Assembly: GCA_963667145.1 (NCBI GenBank)
Contig: OY762943.1
Location: 930,001 to 994,000, forward strand
DNA length: 64,000 nucleotides
Direction: 5' to 3'
From: G963667145 sp963667145
GTDB taxonomy: Bacteria; Cloacimonadota; Cloacimonadia; G963667145
The notes beneath the pieces are model-generated. The model was not told the origin of the DNA. It saw nothing but the letters and a program-made list of their open reading frames with translations, and ran no database searches. Every line of letters begins with the position of its first letter. Position 1 is the stretch's first letter. The position numbers and the translations under genes are program-made. Of this stretch, positions 48,401-63,400 are shown one piece after another.

Positions 48401-51400
48401 CCATCACTTTCACATCTTGCAATGCTGTACGACGTTACTGTATCGTTTTCTATAGTAGATTTAGCTATTTTATCCCAAGTAACTGTCACTGTATCTAATT
48501 TCCCAGATGTTGCTACCACATTCTCTACTTTAGGTGGGAAAACCCAGCCCTTGGCCATATTAGATAGATTCGTATTGGAAGTAGATCCAGAAACTCTCAA
48601 TATAACCTTATAGAAATAAAGATTTTTCAATTTAGGATTACTATTGTCCGTGATAGTGTAAAGGTTGTTTGTTTTGATAATATTTACAGAACTTGGTGAA
48701 ACTATAAAGCTATTGCTAACGCTATTGGTGCTGTCTGCCACATCATAACGCATCAATTTAACACCTTTTTTGAATTTGTCAGTTTCATAGTCTACGTCCA
48801 AGCTAACCGAGCTCGGTATCGTGAACTGGAATTGTGTTTTGCCCTTTTGAGGCATATTTATAGCAACAAAGTCACTTACTCCCCTGTACGCTCTACTTCC
48901 AATCCCTGTACTGCATTCAGTAAATACTGATGTTGTATCATAGCCTTTGGCAACAACCCTATAGTAAACTTTCTTGCATTGTTCATATTCATTTTCATCA
49001 GCATAAGTCGTATCTGTATTGTCTGCCCCCACATAAACTTGCTGTTTGGTACTCCAATCGCCTGCTGTTGAAGTGTCACAATACAAAATGTATCCGTTTT
49101 CTGCATCTGGTATTTTATTCCATGTCAACAAAATGGAATCCTTGTTTGTTCCATCCCATACAGAAATGAATTGAGGTGATTCTAACTTGGCAAAAGCTGT
49201 GTCTTTGGATGTACTAACTCTGGACAATCCTGTCTCTCCATTGTAATAGGCAGCTGTATATGTGTAGAAGAGACCTTGTATCAAATCAGTTGTATCCGTA
49301 ATAACATTGGGGTTCAATCCTGATTCATAGGCGACTATAATAGTATCATTTTCGTTTGGTTTGGTAGTAGCAGTTCTATACAAAAGTAGGGAATCAACTT
49401 TGCCGTTTGTTTCAGGATTGGTAACTCTTATCTTTATATTCTTTTCTGACAAAGTAGAAGATCTCCACTCAACAGTTGAGGGCTTCCTCAATGTAGTAAA
49501 TGTATTGAAGTACAAAGTTTTCCCAGGTTCTATTCTATTTACAAATTCCAAACTGTAACTATAAACACTTCCAAAATTACTTTTGATAGTGTCACGATAA
49601 ACAGAGGAGCTTTTTGTCATAGTTCCCAAAAGGTTATAAATAGAAGTTTGCGTATTATATTTCTTTAGGTAAACTTTGGAAATCCAAGTATTGTTTAAGG
49701 CACTCGTAGCATCAAACTCACTATATGCAGAATCGCCAACATTGCTACCTTTTATGTTCAAACTAATCAAACTTGTGTCATTAGTGACTTCAACCCACGA
49801 TCTACTTATTGAGCCCATGTCTGCATATCCACTATCCGTAGCAAAATAGGTTGGACTTTCAGCGTTGTTCTCGTCACCTTCCAAATAAATCTTGAAATAA
49901 TACCATCTACCGCTTTGACAACTGTTATCAGATAATCGCCATTCTTTGTTACTCCCTTTCAAATCAGGAAGACCTGCCACGAAACTGGCAGAATTTACAG
50001 GATATACGGTATCTACCTGAATTCTGAATGTGGAATCCAAATTCCCTGACCAAGAGAAGACAATGGTATCCGACTTCGTTCCCTTGGTAGCCGAGAAACT
50101 GCTAATTTTATAAATGGAAGAAACAAAAGTTGAGAAAGCAGTCGACAAAGCCGATTCGGAATTATCCAATTTATTAATAGCTTGTACAGCATATTGATAA
50201 GTCTTTGTTCTGCTTTCTGCTGATAAACTATCTACGTAATAATTAGTTGAACTGGCTATCGTATCTATAGCAATATACCTGTCTCCTACCGTTTTTGGAT
50301 GTCTTCTCCAAATTATAGTGCTATCAGAATTACTACTAGAAGCCCAAATTATTCCTGTTGCATAAGTATTCTGAGGAGCATCTAAAGATTTTTTGTCCAA
50401 ATTTGTAGGAGCTTTAAGCTTCGTCCAACCTGAATCTATTACACTCTTTTCACTGTAAATAGTTGCTCCTTCCCCTACTGCCCAAGAAACTCTTATATAA
50501 AGTTTCGCTCCATATTGGTTTTCATAAAAACCTCTGTTGAGTTTTAAGCGAACTACATTTGTGTCAGACGTAATATAGTCCCCTTTATCAGGGTCATCAG
50601 AAGAAATCTCATCCGAATTTTTGTCTTCGCTTATATAAATTTTATAATTAACAACTTGGTTGCTTATGTTTTGAGATGCTTCGTCTATTGTGAAACAAAT
50701 ACTGTCCAAATATGTTCCCTTGGTAGGTCTTTCTCCTGAAACATATTCAGGTGCTGGTTGCTTACCTATTCCCTTTACTACAGATGAAGGATTAGAATTT
50801 CCATATTTACTAATATGCCTAGTGGTTACTGTTATGGAATTTTCGCCCTTGCTGAAAACCGAACGATAAACAAGAGAATCTTCTGTTGCTGTTTTTTTCC
50901 CAGTCTGACCACTTGCATCTACGTATTCTACTAAGTATTCTACAGGCTCTTTCCAATTCCATCCTACCCAATATACTCCTATAGAATCCGTTATAGTTCT
51001 AGATGCACCTTTTACTACTGGAGGGATTAACTTAGACCAACCACTATCGACAGATGACCATTCGGAAGTTACAGAATCCCAAATATTGTCGGTATATTCC
51101 TGATTTTTAACTCTCATCCTGAAGAAATAGTCTTGTGTTTTGTACAGTCCAGAACTCAAAGTATAATATAAACTATCTATTGTCCTTGGTTCGTTCTTAA
51201 TTTCTTTGGGAACCATTAGAGAACTACTAAAACTAGAAACAGTATCTATCTCAAAATAGAAGCTGGTTGCATTTGGATTTTCCGCCCAAGAAACGTATAT
51301 AGAATCCACTTTCAATGAATCTTTATCTTTTCGTACATTTATCATCGGAGTGGCAAATCTTCTACCAGTGAATACTGCATCAGACCAATTGGTGGAAATC

Positions 51401-54400
51401 ATTCCTCTGTGAGAAGCAAATTCAGATTCCGCCCAAACTTTTGCATCTTCTGTACTATAGTTTACATATGAACTGTTGAAAGCTTTTACAAAATACTGAT
51501 AAACCATTCCATTCTCATCACGATTGCTATTGTCAGTTACAAAAGTATCACTTGTTCTAACTCCATTATACTCATATTGATACGTGGTATCAAAGTTTCC
51601 TTCTTTATATTTAATCTTCTTGAATACATAATTGACGTCTTCATAAATGTTTTTGCTATCGTTCCATTTCAGACTGAAGTTTTCTCCTGCATTCACTACT
51701 GGAACACTTAATCCTGTTACAGTTGGTAATGCAATCCACCCTGTATCTTGGCTACTTGTCGGAGTGTAATCGGAGTAAACATCACCTTTGAAAGTTCTGA
51801 TGGCATACAAATACTTAACGCCACTTCTGGTAGTGTCCGTTCCTCCCTTCACGGAAGCTCCCAATTTGTCTATAAAGCTAGCTTCCCCATCAGATTGTCT
51901 AAACGAAGTTACCTTCCCAACAGTATCGGACGCTGTAAATCCTGCTCCTCCTGCTGATCCTGGAGATACACGATAAATATAAAATCCATCAACACCCTTT
52001 GTTCTGTCATTTAAAGCCCAAGTTATTGTAATCCCACTTGTGCTTGTTCCTTTGGAAGCTGATAAAGATTCTGGAGACAAAATAGGACATACTGTATCTA
52101 CAATTGTAGAAGAATCTGAACCACCTGTTTCAGAATTGAACGCCCTAATGCGATACCATCTTCTCGTTCCTGGAGTTGGATTCAAATCAGAAGTATCTTT
52201 TGGGGTTTTACCTTCTTGAGTACTTACTTCAGCTAATTTAACAAAGCCCTTAGACAAATCTTCTGTTTGATAAACAACATACTTCTCAGCCCCTGGGATA
52301 CTGTCCCAATTGAGGAAAATTCCCATCTCATTGTCTTTTTGCTTTGCTTCCACTTTTCTCGGTGCAGACAACTTCGCAAATCCAGTAAATTCCGAAGAAT
52401 AAACAGGGTTACTGCTCCCACATAGCTCGTTTTTGGCAGCAACTCTAAATTTGTACTTATAGCCTTTTTGACTGTCTGAAGATCTATCCCATACATATTG
52501 AGTGTCAGACACATTCGATGCTTCTACTATCTCTGTCCAACTTGAGCCTACAATATCTTTTTTCTGCTCTACACGGTAAGTTGTAGCGTTTTGTACGCTA
52601 TCCCATTTTATGATTATAGAATCGCTGAAGGTTTCAACAGGATTATTATCCTCTCCATTTGCTTGCATTTTCCCAGAAGCCCATCCATTCTCGGGAGCAT
52701 TCAATAAACTCCAAGCACAATGTTCTGTTCCCACATTTGTTCCAAAAATTACAGTAATAATTTGTTTCTCACTCTTGGTCTCGCTTAGCGAATTCTTTTC
52801 AGCTGTAATCCAATAATAATATCTTCTTCCTCCTTCTGGATGAGCTTCCCCAGAACTTTTTACATCATAATAAACAGCTGTATCGGTTAAGGCAGCTATT
52901 TTCTCAGCAGTAGTAGCATCACTAGTTGTATTTCTATAGATGCGATAAATTATTCCTGAAGCAGATAGTTTGTCCCAATACATTTTTATAGTATCGCTCT
53001 TTACACTGTCAGCTGAACTTTGGAATAGGAAGTTTTTTATTTTCTCAAACCTTACAAATCCCGTTGAAATTGCACTCGTGTCCGAAACTATTTCTCTTCC
53101 ATAATAGCCATGGCTACTTCCACGTGGAGATTCACTATTAATACTTATTACAGAGTAAGCTCTAAATTCATATTTCACTCCATCCTGCAAATTTTCCCTA
53201 TCTCTTCTCAAAGTATAGAAAGTATCTTCGCTTACTGAAATTTTGCTCCATGCACTTGTCTCTTCTACTCTGTATTGTAGGATATAATTGCTTACATAAT
53301 CAACCTTGTTCCACACTACTCTGATGGTGTCAGAAGAAATTCCCTGGCTTACACTTACGATATTTGTTTTATTTGGCTTTGTATATACTAACAATCCTTC
53401 CGTAGTGTTCGGAGTCCATAAGCCATAGTTGCCGTTTTTCTTTGCCCTAATCCAATAGTGCCAAAGCATACCACTCTGAGTAGAAATGGAATCAGAAGCA
53501 TCTGAATGGTAATAGTTCCCATCTGTTATTTCTACTATTCTTATGTTAGCATTGTCTCTGTCGGCGAAAGAACTTCTGTAAATATAGTAAGAATCTATAT
53601 CTCCTCTTTGATCCCAAGACAAATTAACTTGATTTTCAGAGAAAGACGTAGTGTCTTGCATAAAATTGCTTACCAAACCTATTTGAGCGTAAGTCGTTTT
53701 GTGTATAGATGTGTCGGATAAAATAATTTCACTCGAACTGGTCTTAGGTCTTTGCCATGCTTTACTCACCAAGTAATACGTACACTTATCTCCAGGAATA
53801 CAATCGCTATCTGTATATTTTACTTTCCCCGATGTCAAAGCTGCGTAATATCCAGAAGCTATTTTGATAAAGTCGCCATTATTAGCAGAACGATGAATAT
53901 TATAGCTAACACTATCTACTCCAATAACAACAGGTGTCCAATTAAGAACAATGCTACCTGAAGCCAAAGAATCCAAATAGAATGAAGATACTGCTGGAAT
54001 ACGACTATATCCACTATCAGTTGATAGTTCAGAAGACGCATTATCCAAACTGCTCACTGCCTGAACACTGCCATAATAGTAATATCCCTTCTTGCTTGTT
54101 TCTACAGCAATGATTGTGTCGTTTCCACTATATCCTGTAATAGATATAGGTGCACTGGCGGAAGTCGAAGTACTCTTATTGATGGAAAGATATATGGTAT
54201 AGCTTTCCGCTTTGTTGCCTGCACGCGGAGAGAACCTCACTCTTATCGAATCTAACGTGGTTCCCTTGCTTATTGAAAAACCTGCTGGAGGTTTAAGCTT
54301 GGTATATCCACTATCCAAAACAGGATCAGAACCACCATATTGGTTTTGTGCCCAAAGTTTTATGTAAAGTTTCCTGCCTCTAAGAGAATCTGCGGAAATA

Positions 54401-57400
54401 GGAATGATAAGAGAATCCTTGGTGTATGTGCTATTTTCATAAGCTCCAGCTTTCCCTATCTTGCTTACAAAACGTCCGTCAGCATCTACTTCTTTACTAA
54501 GACTCCACTCAATGTAATAGCTTTGATATACAGGTAATTTATTCCATGTAACCTTTATTGTATCTGCACTTACGCCCTTCCAACATGTTACTCCTGTCAT
54601 CGGATCCATCAAGGCATATCCCTTAACAGCAGCGGTTTTCATTCCCGTGTCACTAACGCTATTAAATGCAGCTACCTTATACCAGCGGATATTCCCTTGC
54701 TCTAGCTCTGTATCTTCAAAAGAAGTATCCCTAGTACTAACATAACTTCCCGTAGCTTGCAAATTCTGATACACCCCATTTTCTGTGTTACTATAAAAAA
54801 TAAAGTATTTGTCGACTGTTCCTTGATTTTTGAGCGAATCCCAAGTTAACAATACATCGGGCTTGTTCTCCGTTGCCCTCAGGTTGGTAGGAGCGGAGAA
54901 TTTAGCATATCCTTCAGCCGTTGTGCTATCCAATGAAACTCTTACCCCACTCGGATTAACTCTTAGCGATCTCACACTATATAAATACTTAACTCCTTGC
55001 TTTATGTCTGCATTATCGTTGTAAGTACAAGTATCCGTTCCTGTGGGAACTCCTCCGCTATAACTTAGTCTAGGATCATAACTACCACTAAAGGTGTATT
55101 CTTTTTCTTTTAATCCACTGGCAACATTGTATCTATCTACAACAAAACTATCCACCAAAGCATTTCTTGCTGTTCCCCATTGCCATTTTACTTCTATCTT
55201 GTCAGTATGGTCGCCTTCAGAAGCTTTTACGTATTTTGGGCTATACAACATATAGAATGTGTCAAGCGGATCAGAGATTTCTGATTCCAAATTAGAAATC
55301 CTATTTACCGTCTTGATGGTATATTCTATCTTTTTACCTATGTTATATTTGCTGTAAGTTACGGAATCTGTGAACGAACCTCCAGCTGCCACTTCTATAC
55401 CTGCCGATTTGCCTCCGCCGTTAACATCTCTATAAACTATAAAGATGTTATCTCCTTTTTGTTCGCTAATTACAAAATCTCCACTGTCGGTAACAGAGAG
55501 CTTGATTAAAGGCTTCTCCAATCTTGCCCATCCAGTTGCAGAGTTCGTGGATTCATCGGAGGTAGTGTATAAAGTAGCGTCTTCCCTTTTATAGAATTTT
55601 TTTCTTATCTTATACTTATATTTATACCCATTTTTAACTTTTGATGTTAAATCTTTTGATCTTGCGTTTCTAGAAACAAATGTATCTGAAACTATGCCTG
55701 AATCCTGAAGCACCCCTGTAGAGATATCGTATTCAACCCATTCATATGCTACCGAATCTATATATCTCTTTTCTTCTGTTTTATACCAAGCAACAAATAT
55801 AGAATCTTCTGACAATCCCTGCGTTGCCATAAGAACCCCACTATATGCTTCTGCCTTGCTCCATCCTAATTTAGACCCCGTTTCATTTGACTTATACGTT
55901 TTAAAAGTGTCGGAAATAGCTTTTACCATTTCAGCTTTATAGATTTGAACCATATAGGCATATCTGACACCTGCTATCCCCGAAGAGGAAGACAAAACAT
56001 CTTTGCAAACATACTTTTTATTTATAGAATCATAATCTGCACTTACAGTTATCTTTTTATAATCTCCCCAATTACTCAAAGTTTCACTAACTCCAGCAGA
56101 ATCTGCACTTCTGAAGACGTAAAGAGAAAATCCTGAAGCTGAATAACCAACCTCAATTTTTATAAATCCCGTAGAATCTTTTGACAAAGTTACGAGTCCT
56201 GGAGTTTCAAATTTTAAATATCCATCATCGGAAGCTTTGTCGGAATAAATCCAATTGCTATTGTAAATGGCTGTGTTATTCCATGCTGCTATCTTGAAAG
56301 TGTAAACTTGCCCTATCTCAATATCAAGAAGAGTCCCTTTAACTAAATCAATAGTACTATCCTGATTGCCAACCTCTACAGAATCTACCAGTGTCCCATC
56401 AGTTTCCTTATACACCCAAATGAAGTATCCTTCCGCTCTGGAAACTGTATCCCACTTCGCAATAACTCTATCGCTATAAAGTCCATCACTGACTCTTAGC
56501 GAAGCTGGTGCTTTTAATTTTGTGTAAGACTTAAATTCCGTTCCATTCCTTGATTTTCTTGACCCATTGAGGGCTACTCCATAATAAGAGTATTTACTCC
56601 CTGGGAGAATATTAAAACTATCAGTATAGAATAAATATGCTCCTTGAGCTGTAACGTTGTCTTCATAAACTATTGTATCCAAAAGGACAAATGTTCCAGT
56701 CGAATTGTCCTCTCTGTATAGATAAGCACTGTCAGACCCTAACGCTCTCTCTATTTCTATTTCAACTCTATTTGTATAAAATGTTCCTTCGCTATGAGGT
56801 TTAATTTTCGGAGGATTAATTACAATAAAACCGCTGTCCGCTATCACATACCACGGCGAAGAAGATTTTGAACTATTGCTATATCTGTCAAAATAGACTT
56901 CACTATAAAATCTAACTCTGTAATAATAAACATATCGAGGATCCAAGCTTTTATTGTCGATATAAGTTTCTTGTTGCAAAGAATCTATACTAGCAAGTGT
57001 ATTCCCCATGAAAGCGTCGCTAGATTTTCTTCTTTCTATTTGGTACACTACTTTCAGATCTTTATATGCACTTATATCAGCTGCTGCACTAATCAAAGTA
57101 TTCCAATCCAACTTAATTTGATTTTCCAAATCATCTGAGGCATATCCAGCACTGATAGGTATCATTAACCTTGTGTGTCCTGAGTCGGAGCTTAGGTTTG
57201 TGTTCTGAGAAGAGATTCCCAACTCAGAGTTGGCTTCTCCTTTTATGCGGAAATTAGCCATTACTCCTCTGGTAACAATTCCATCCATTGACAAAGTAAT
57301 ATCATAGAATTTATTTTTGTCTGTAATAGGTTCTCCAATTGCTACATAGTTGCTCCCGTCGTAATAATAAATAAAATATTGATACGTATTGTCTTTTGAT

Positions 57401-60400
57401 GTGTCTGCATTTTCTCTGTAGTTATTCCATGTAAAGCGGATGGAGTCGTCATAAATACCTTTGGAGGCTTTGAAATCTGTGGGAGCAGGAAGCTTCATCC
57501 ATCCTGGTTTTACATCGCTCCATGTGGATGTCACCTCTCCTCTTTTGAACATAATCCTAAATGCATACTTTACGCCCGGTTCCAAAATTGCAGAGCCACT
57601 ATAGGCGACTTTGAGATTCCCTATAGAATCAGTCCCGTTATTTACAATGTTTGTGGTCATTGTATCCGTCGAAGAGCCAAATCCGTTTTTTGTCCATTGC
57701 ACCGTTATATCACTTACCACATCCTCACCTATTTTGTTCCATTTTATCTGTATTGTGTCCAATTTATCAATGGAAACTGTAAGGCTTGGCTTAGAAATAT
57801 TTGTGAAGAATTTTTTCGCCTCGGAATAATCGGAAACTATCTCTATTGCCTCCGAAGCTTGGTTTGAAGCCATCACACAAGTTACCTTAGTGTAAGCTTT
57901 TAACTTCGTATAATACTCCTTACCTTTTACAAACCAAGATGAACTATTAGGAAGAAGCCCAACAAGATCAGTGGTAGAATCTACTAGCAATGAAGCACTA
58001 TCCTTAACAGTAGTTACCTGAATGTCTTCTCCCACCAATATTCTAGCAGCACTTATGGAATTCCCTCCATTTCTGTTCCATTTAAGATAGATTGTTTCTT
58101 CGTTTTGTGAAATAGAGTCTATACTGGGCTTTAATAACTTTGTATATCCTCCCATAAATCCACTTTCTGAAGAAAGATGATTGCCCCTTTTGGATACTAC
58201 TTTGTAATAATAAATCGTTCCGTCGGTTAACCCGCTTCCATTCTTATTGTCTGTATAAACAGTGGGCAATGCAGCTACGGTATCTATTGTGTCTGCTGGA
58301 TCAAAAGAAACAGTCGTTCCTCTGATAATCACATACTTTTCAGAATATTCTGTTCCTGTCCATTCTAATACAATTTTGTTTGTATATTCTCCTCTGCTTA
58401 CTGAGGATATAGACGGAGCTAACAAATCTATCGCCGCAACACCAACCGCAGAAGTATCCGAAAGCTTCATTCCTGATTTGTATGCTCTAACATAGTAATA
58501 GTAATCTTTCCCTCTTTCACAATTTTTGTCTGAAAAGGAATAAGTAGAACTATCAATATTAACCTTGATTCTCCCTACAGGATAGGTTTCAGCTGCGTCA
58601 TAAGAGTCCTTTTTATACACAAAGAAACTATCTATGCTGGCTAATTTGCTCTTGGGATATGTCCATTTAGTAACAATGGAATCTCCGCTAGAGGTAACTC
58701 CCATCAAAACGGGAGTTATTAATTTTGCATATCCGACAACAGCTTTACTCGGAGCAGATTTTAAATATTTCGGATGAGAAGCTGTTACTGTGTAAGTGAA
58801 TGTTACTCCTTCTTCCACATTAAGAGTGTCGTCCAAATAAGTGTTGGTTACTGTCTTATAGTTTGGTGTAGAGCCACGCGAAATAATATACTCCATATTC
58901 GTAAGGCTACTGTGTGGCAAATCACTCTGAGCAGACCATCTAATTGTAATGGTGTCTTTGCTTTCTCCTATTGATGAATAAGTTATCACTGGAGCTTTCA
59001 GTTTGTACCAACCAGAATCTAAAGCACTGAAAGCAGAAGAAATTTCTATAGCATCTTCATAATAACAACTTTTTGCTCGGAAATAGTACATGGTGGCAGC
59101 AGAGAAGTTTGTATTCTCTTGGGTGTTAATCATCAAGTAGCCTTTGTTCAACTCTGATGCTTTCAAAACCAAAACAGATTGCCATCCATTTGTCGGAGTA
59201 CTCGTTGTATCATAGTAAACTTTGAGCTGGTTTACTTGGCTGAACTGTTGTGCATTTGTGTTCCAAGAAATTTTGATAGAGTCGGTCATCAAAGAATCTT
59301 GTTCGTTGGCAACTGTTATTGTTAAGGGATCTAAATTAATCCAACCGTAATCACTCCATGAACTCCAAATAGATTCTATTTGTCCTTTTTTGCTTTTCAC
59401 TCTATATGTATAGATATAACCTTTACTTGATTGCAAGCTATTAACATCATAGACGATTACACTGTCTCCTGAAGTAACTTTGAAAGTATTCGCATCAAAA
59501 CTTACCTCTGAGGTATCTCCAGTACTTGTTGATTTTCTCTCAATCTCATAATTATAAAGACTTCTTAAATTGTTGGAAACATTGAAAGAAAGAGTAATAG
59601 TGTCAGCACTTGTTCCTTTAGACGCTTGAATATTTTCTGGAGCTTTTAGAGCAATATAACCGTTATCTTGATTGGCATTAGCAAGAGTATTCATTCTATT
59701 GCCTGTATAAGCTCTTATCTTGAAAAAATATCTTACTCCTCTTTCCAAATGTCCACTTGCCAATTCGTTAACATAAGCATGATATTCATCTTGGCTTGTA
59801 GGAAGAACAGTGTCTATTTTTGCGTAAAGATTTACGTCGTTACTTCTCGCCGTGTCAATTACATACCCACCTACCCTATTTATTGCATCCCACGAAATTA
59901 CAACTTTATTGTCATATGTCCCTTTGGTGGCTGTGACATTTTGTGGAACAGGTATTTCCATCCACCCTGTGTCAGTTGGAGAATAATTTTTATATTTTTC
60001 TGCTAAGCTTTCAGTTAGTTTGTTTGCTGCCAACATCTTGTAGTAATAAGTTTTACCATATGTCAAGCTCTGTGTTGCATCGTTGTAAAGAAGGTTACTA
60101 GTTGTGTCTATTCTAATGAAATTGGTATTGTTTTCAGATCTATAAATAGAATAATGTTCTGCGTTGAGTACTCGAGACCAATTAAGTCTGATGGTGTCAA
60201 TCAAATCACCCTTTGTAGCAGAAAATCCTCCTACTGAATCCAGTTGAGTGAATCCCGAATCTATTTTTCCATAACCTTCATTAGAAGAACGATTAATTAT
60301 ATCGTTAGCAGCTCTTACTCTAACATAATGTAAAATTCCTCTGCTAACTCCATTAATCCCAGATATGCTAAACTTTCTCTCATTAATTTCATCCTTGGTA

Positions 60401-63400
60401 TTCCAAACGGAAGACCCTTTTTCTCTATACTGTATGCCATAGCTTGTTGCATTTCTAAATGTATCCCAAACAACTTTAATTGTGTCTAAGTATTCTCCTT
60501 TGCTTACAGATTTAACCGTAATCCCTGAGAATAAAGCATACCCTGAATCTTGACAAGTTGAAGAAATACTAGAAGTCCCAAAGACTGGGTGATAAAATTT
60601 TGCTCCGTAATATTTATATACTCCTTGATCTTTCTCGTCACTTATCGTCACAGAATAATTTGAATCTACCACTGTGATTATTTGGTTGTCCCACAATCCT
60701 GACAAACTGTCACAAGCATATATTTGGGTAGTGAGGTTATTCGGATTCTTCCATTGCAGGTAAATTGAATCTGCAGAAAGCCCATCACTTGCTGTAAAGT
60801 TTTTGGGAGACGGAAGAGCCAACCAGCCAACAACCGAATCGGAGCTTATCAATGAAGAATGAGCTGTTGTAATCTCTCCAGATGCTGTCATCGATGCCTT
60901 TATCTTATAAGAATATTTGGTCTTCGCTTCCAGGCTGTTAGCACCAGATTGCTGCACCAAAGTAAGCGTGTCGTTGTTTTTGGTAAGGTCAGAAGCCTTC
61001 ATTACCAAAGAAGAATCAGTAACTCCAGTGGTTTGATTTAAGCGATAAATCTGATATGAGACAAGTTCGTCGTGCTTATATGCATTCGAAGCTCTCCATT
61101 TTACGGTTATCTTACTTTCGTCTGCTCCCTTACTTGCTGAAATCATTTTTGGTTTAGAAATTCTTGCATATCCTTTTACCGTTTCCGATAATACAGACAA
61201 ATCATTTGTTGAGGTAGCAAAAACTTCAGAAATATTTGTGGTAACTGCAAATGTATAATTTCTACCTAAAACTAAATTAAACCAAGCGACACCCGAACCT
61301 TTCGGAAGTGTTGTCCCAAAAGGAACTTCAAATTCTGGATTTGTCGCTGTAGATCCATCATTAGCCCCACTGTTTCCAGTTATTCTTAATCCAGTATTTG
61401 CGGCAGGGTTTTTATAATCGGTAAAGTCTCCCGTTAAATTGCTGTCCACATAAACATTGTAGCTAATCGTAATTCCCGCTCCTGCTTGAACTCCATCCCA
61501 AGAAAGCATAATTTTGTCTTCATAAGATCCTTGTGTAGCAACCAAATTCTCTGGAGGCAAAACTGGAGTTGTTATACATATGGTATCGCTCGCATTTGAC
61601 AAATCCGTAATGTATTTGTAATACCTCACTCTATATCCATATTTTATAGCCATAGCAACATTAGTTGTGTCATAAAAAGATTTTGCTTTTCCTTCTCCTG
61701 AATTAGCGACCCTATATATCAATGAAGAAGTACTTGGCGTTCCTGCTATTTCACGATAAAAACACACCGTATCTACCCAATCATCAGGGCAAATATAGTT
61801 AATTTTTACTTTCCTCAGCTCTGTTGATACTCCCGTTATTACTTTAGAAATTTCTGGAGTAGGCATGGCTGTATAAGTTTCTATCCATTCTGACCAAACA
61901 GATTCTCCAAATACACTTCTAGTGGAGCGTATTCTTACTTTTGTTATTTTAAAACGATTTAGAGAATCCACAAACCAAGTGCTATCTGTAGTAGTAAACG
62001 GTATACTAGAGACGGTTGTTGCTACCGCATCACCTATTATATATTGTAATTCATAAGTTGTACTAGCAGGATTTAGTAAACAAGGGTCACTCCAAGTTAT
62101 TCTAATACTATCTGGTTTTAAATTATACCCTCCGCTCTTAGCAGTATAAGCAGTAAATGTAGGTGCTGGAATTTTTGCCCAACCCGAATCAAACACGCTT
62201 ATCTCAGAAACCTCTGCATCCACTGTAGCCTTCAACCCATAGTAGTACAGCTTCCCAAGTTCTTTCGTACTCAATACATCTCTAAATGCAATGGTTTTAT
62301 AGCTGTTTGAATCCCAATCCGTTAATGAGGTATCTCCCACATAGGACATGCTACTAGCATCTTTTGTTTCACTTCTGTAAACAACATATTTGGTGGCTCC
62401 ATAACTTTGGTTAGAAATGTTTTTAGGCATATTCCAAGTCACCACTATAGTATCCAAAACCGTACCCTTGGTAGCTTCCACATTTTCAGGAGGCAAAAGT
62501 TTTGCTATTCCCACCATAGGAGATGTCCATTCAGATGTATCGTTCTCACAGTCTTCGTTAATTGCTCTAACTTTATAACTGTATTCATGCCCAGTGAATA
62601 TTTCTTGAACATCTTTCGCTATTGTATCGTTAACTACAAAGTTCAATGTTGCTTCTTTACCTGGATATGCAAAAGTTCTGAGTACTTCAAACTTCTTTGC
62701 TGAACTGTTTGCTTTCCATTTCAAATAAATAGCCGCTATAGAATCTTTGCTTACACTTTCTATAGTAGGATATGGTGTTTTTGTCCATCCGTAATAAGGT
62801 TTACCTGTTTCTTGCATAGACAAAGCAGACCATACTCCTCCAGGTGTTGTTTGAGTTCTGATTTTGTAATAGTATTTGGTTCCTGTCATGAACTTACCAC
62901 TGGAAGCAGTAACCGAACTATGCTTATACTCATAATAAGATTTGCCGTTCTCTTCTACCGCCAAAGTGTCATAAACATTAGTCTCATTATTGTAATCAGC
63001 AACATTTTGGAACACAAAAATTTGGAATCTCAATTCATCGCTGGAAGATAATCCTGGCCAAGTAAGCCTTACATACGAAAGATAATCTCCCTTGGTAACT
63101 GTATCAAAAGAGATTGTTGGTATCGTCAGCAAAGTATCAGCATAAACATATGGAGAATAGATAGTTATTCCTTCACCAGAATTTTTCTTGGCTTGTGCCC
63201 TGTAGTAGTATCTTTTCCCTACAATCAAATTAGTATCTTTACAGCTAATCTCCGAAGAAGCCAAAGTTTTGAAACTTTCCCATGTAGAACCTTTCTTTTT
63301 GTACAAAACGGTGCTATCAGAATTATTAGAAGAAATCCAAGAAAGATTTATTGTTCTTTCTGTGGAGCTTCCCGAAGCGGTAAAATTAGAAATTGTATCC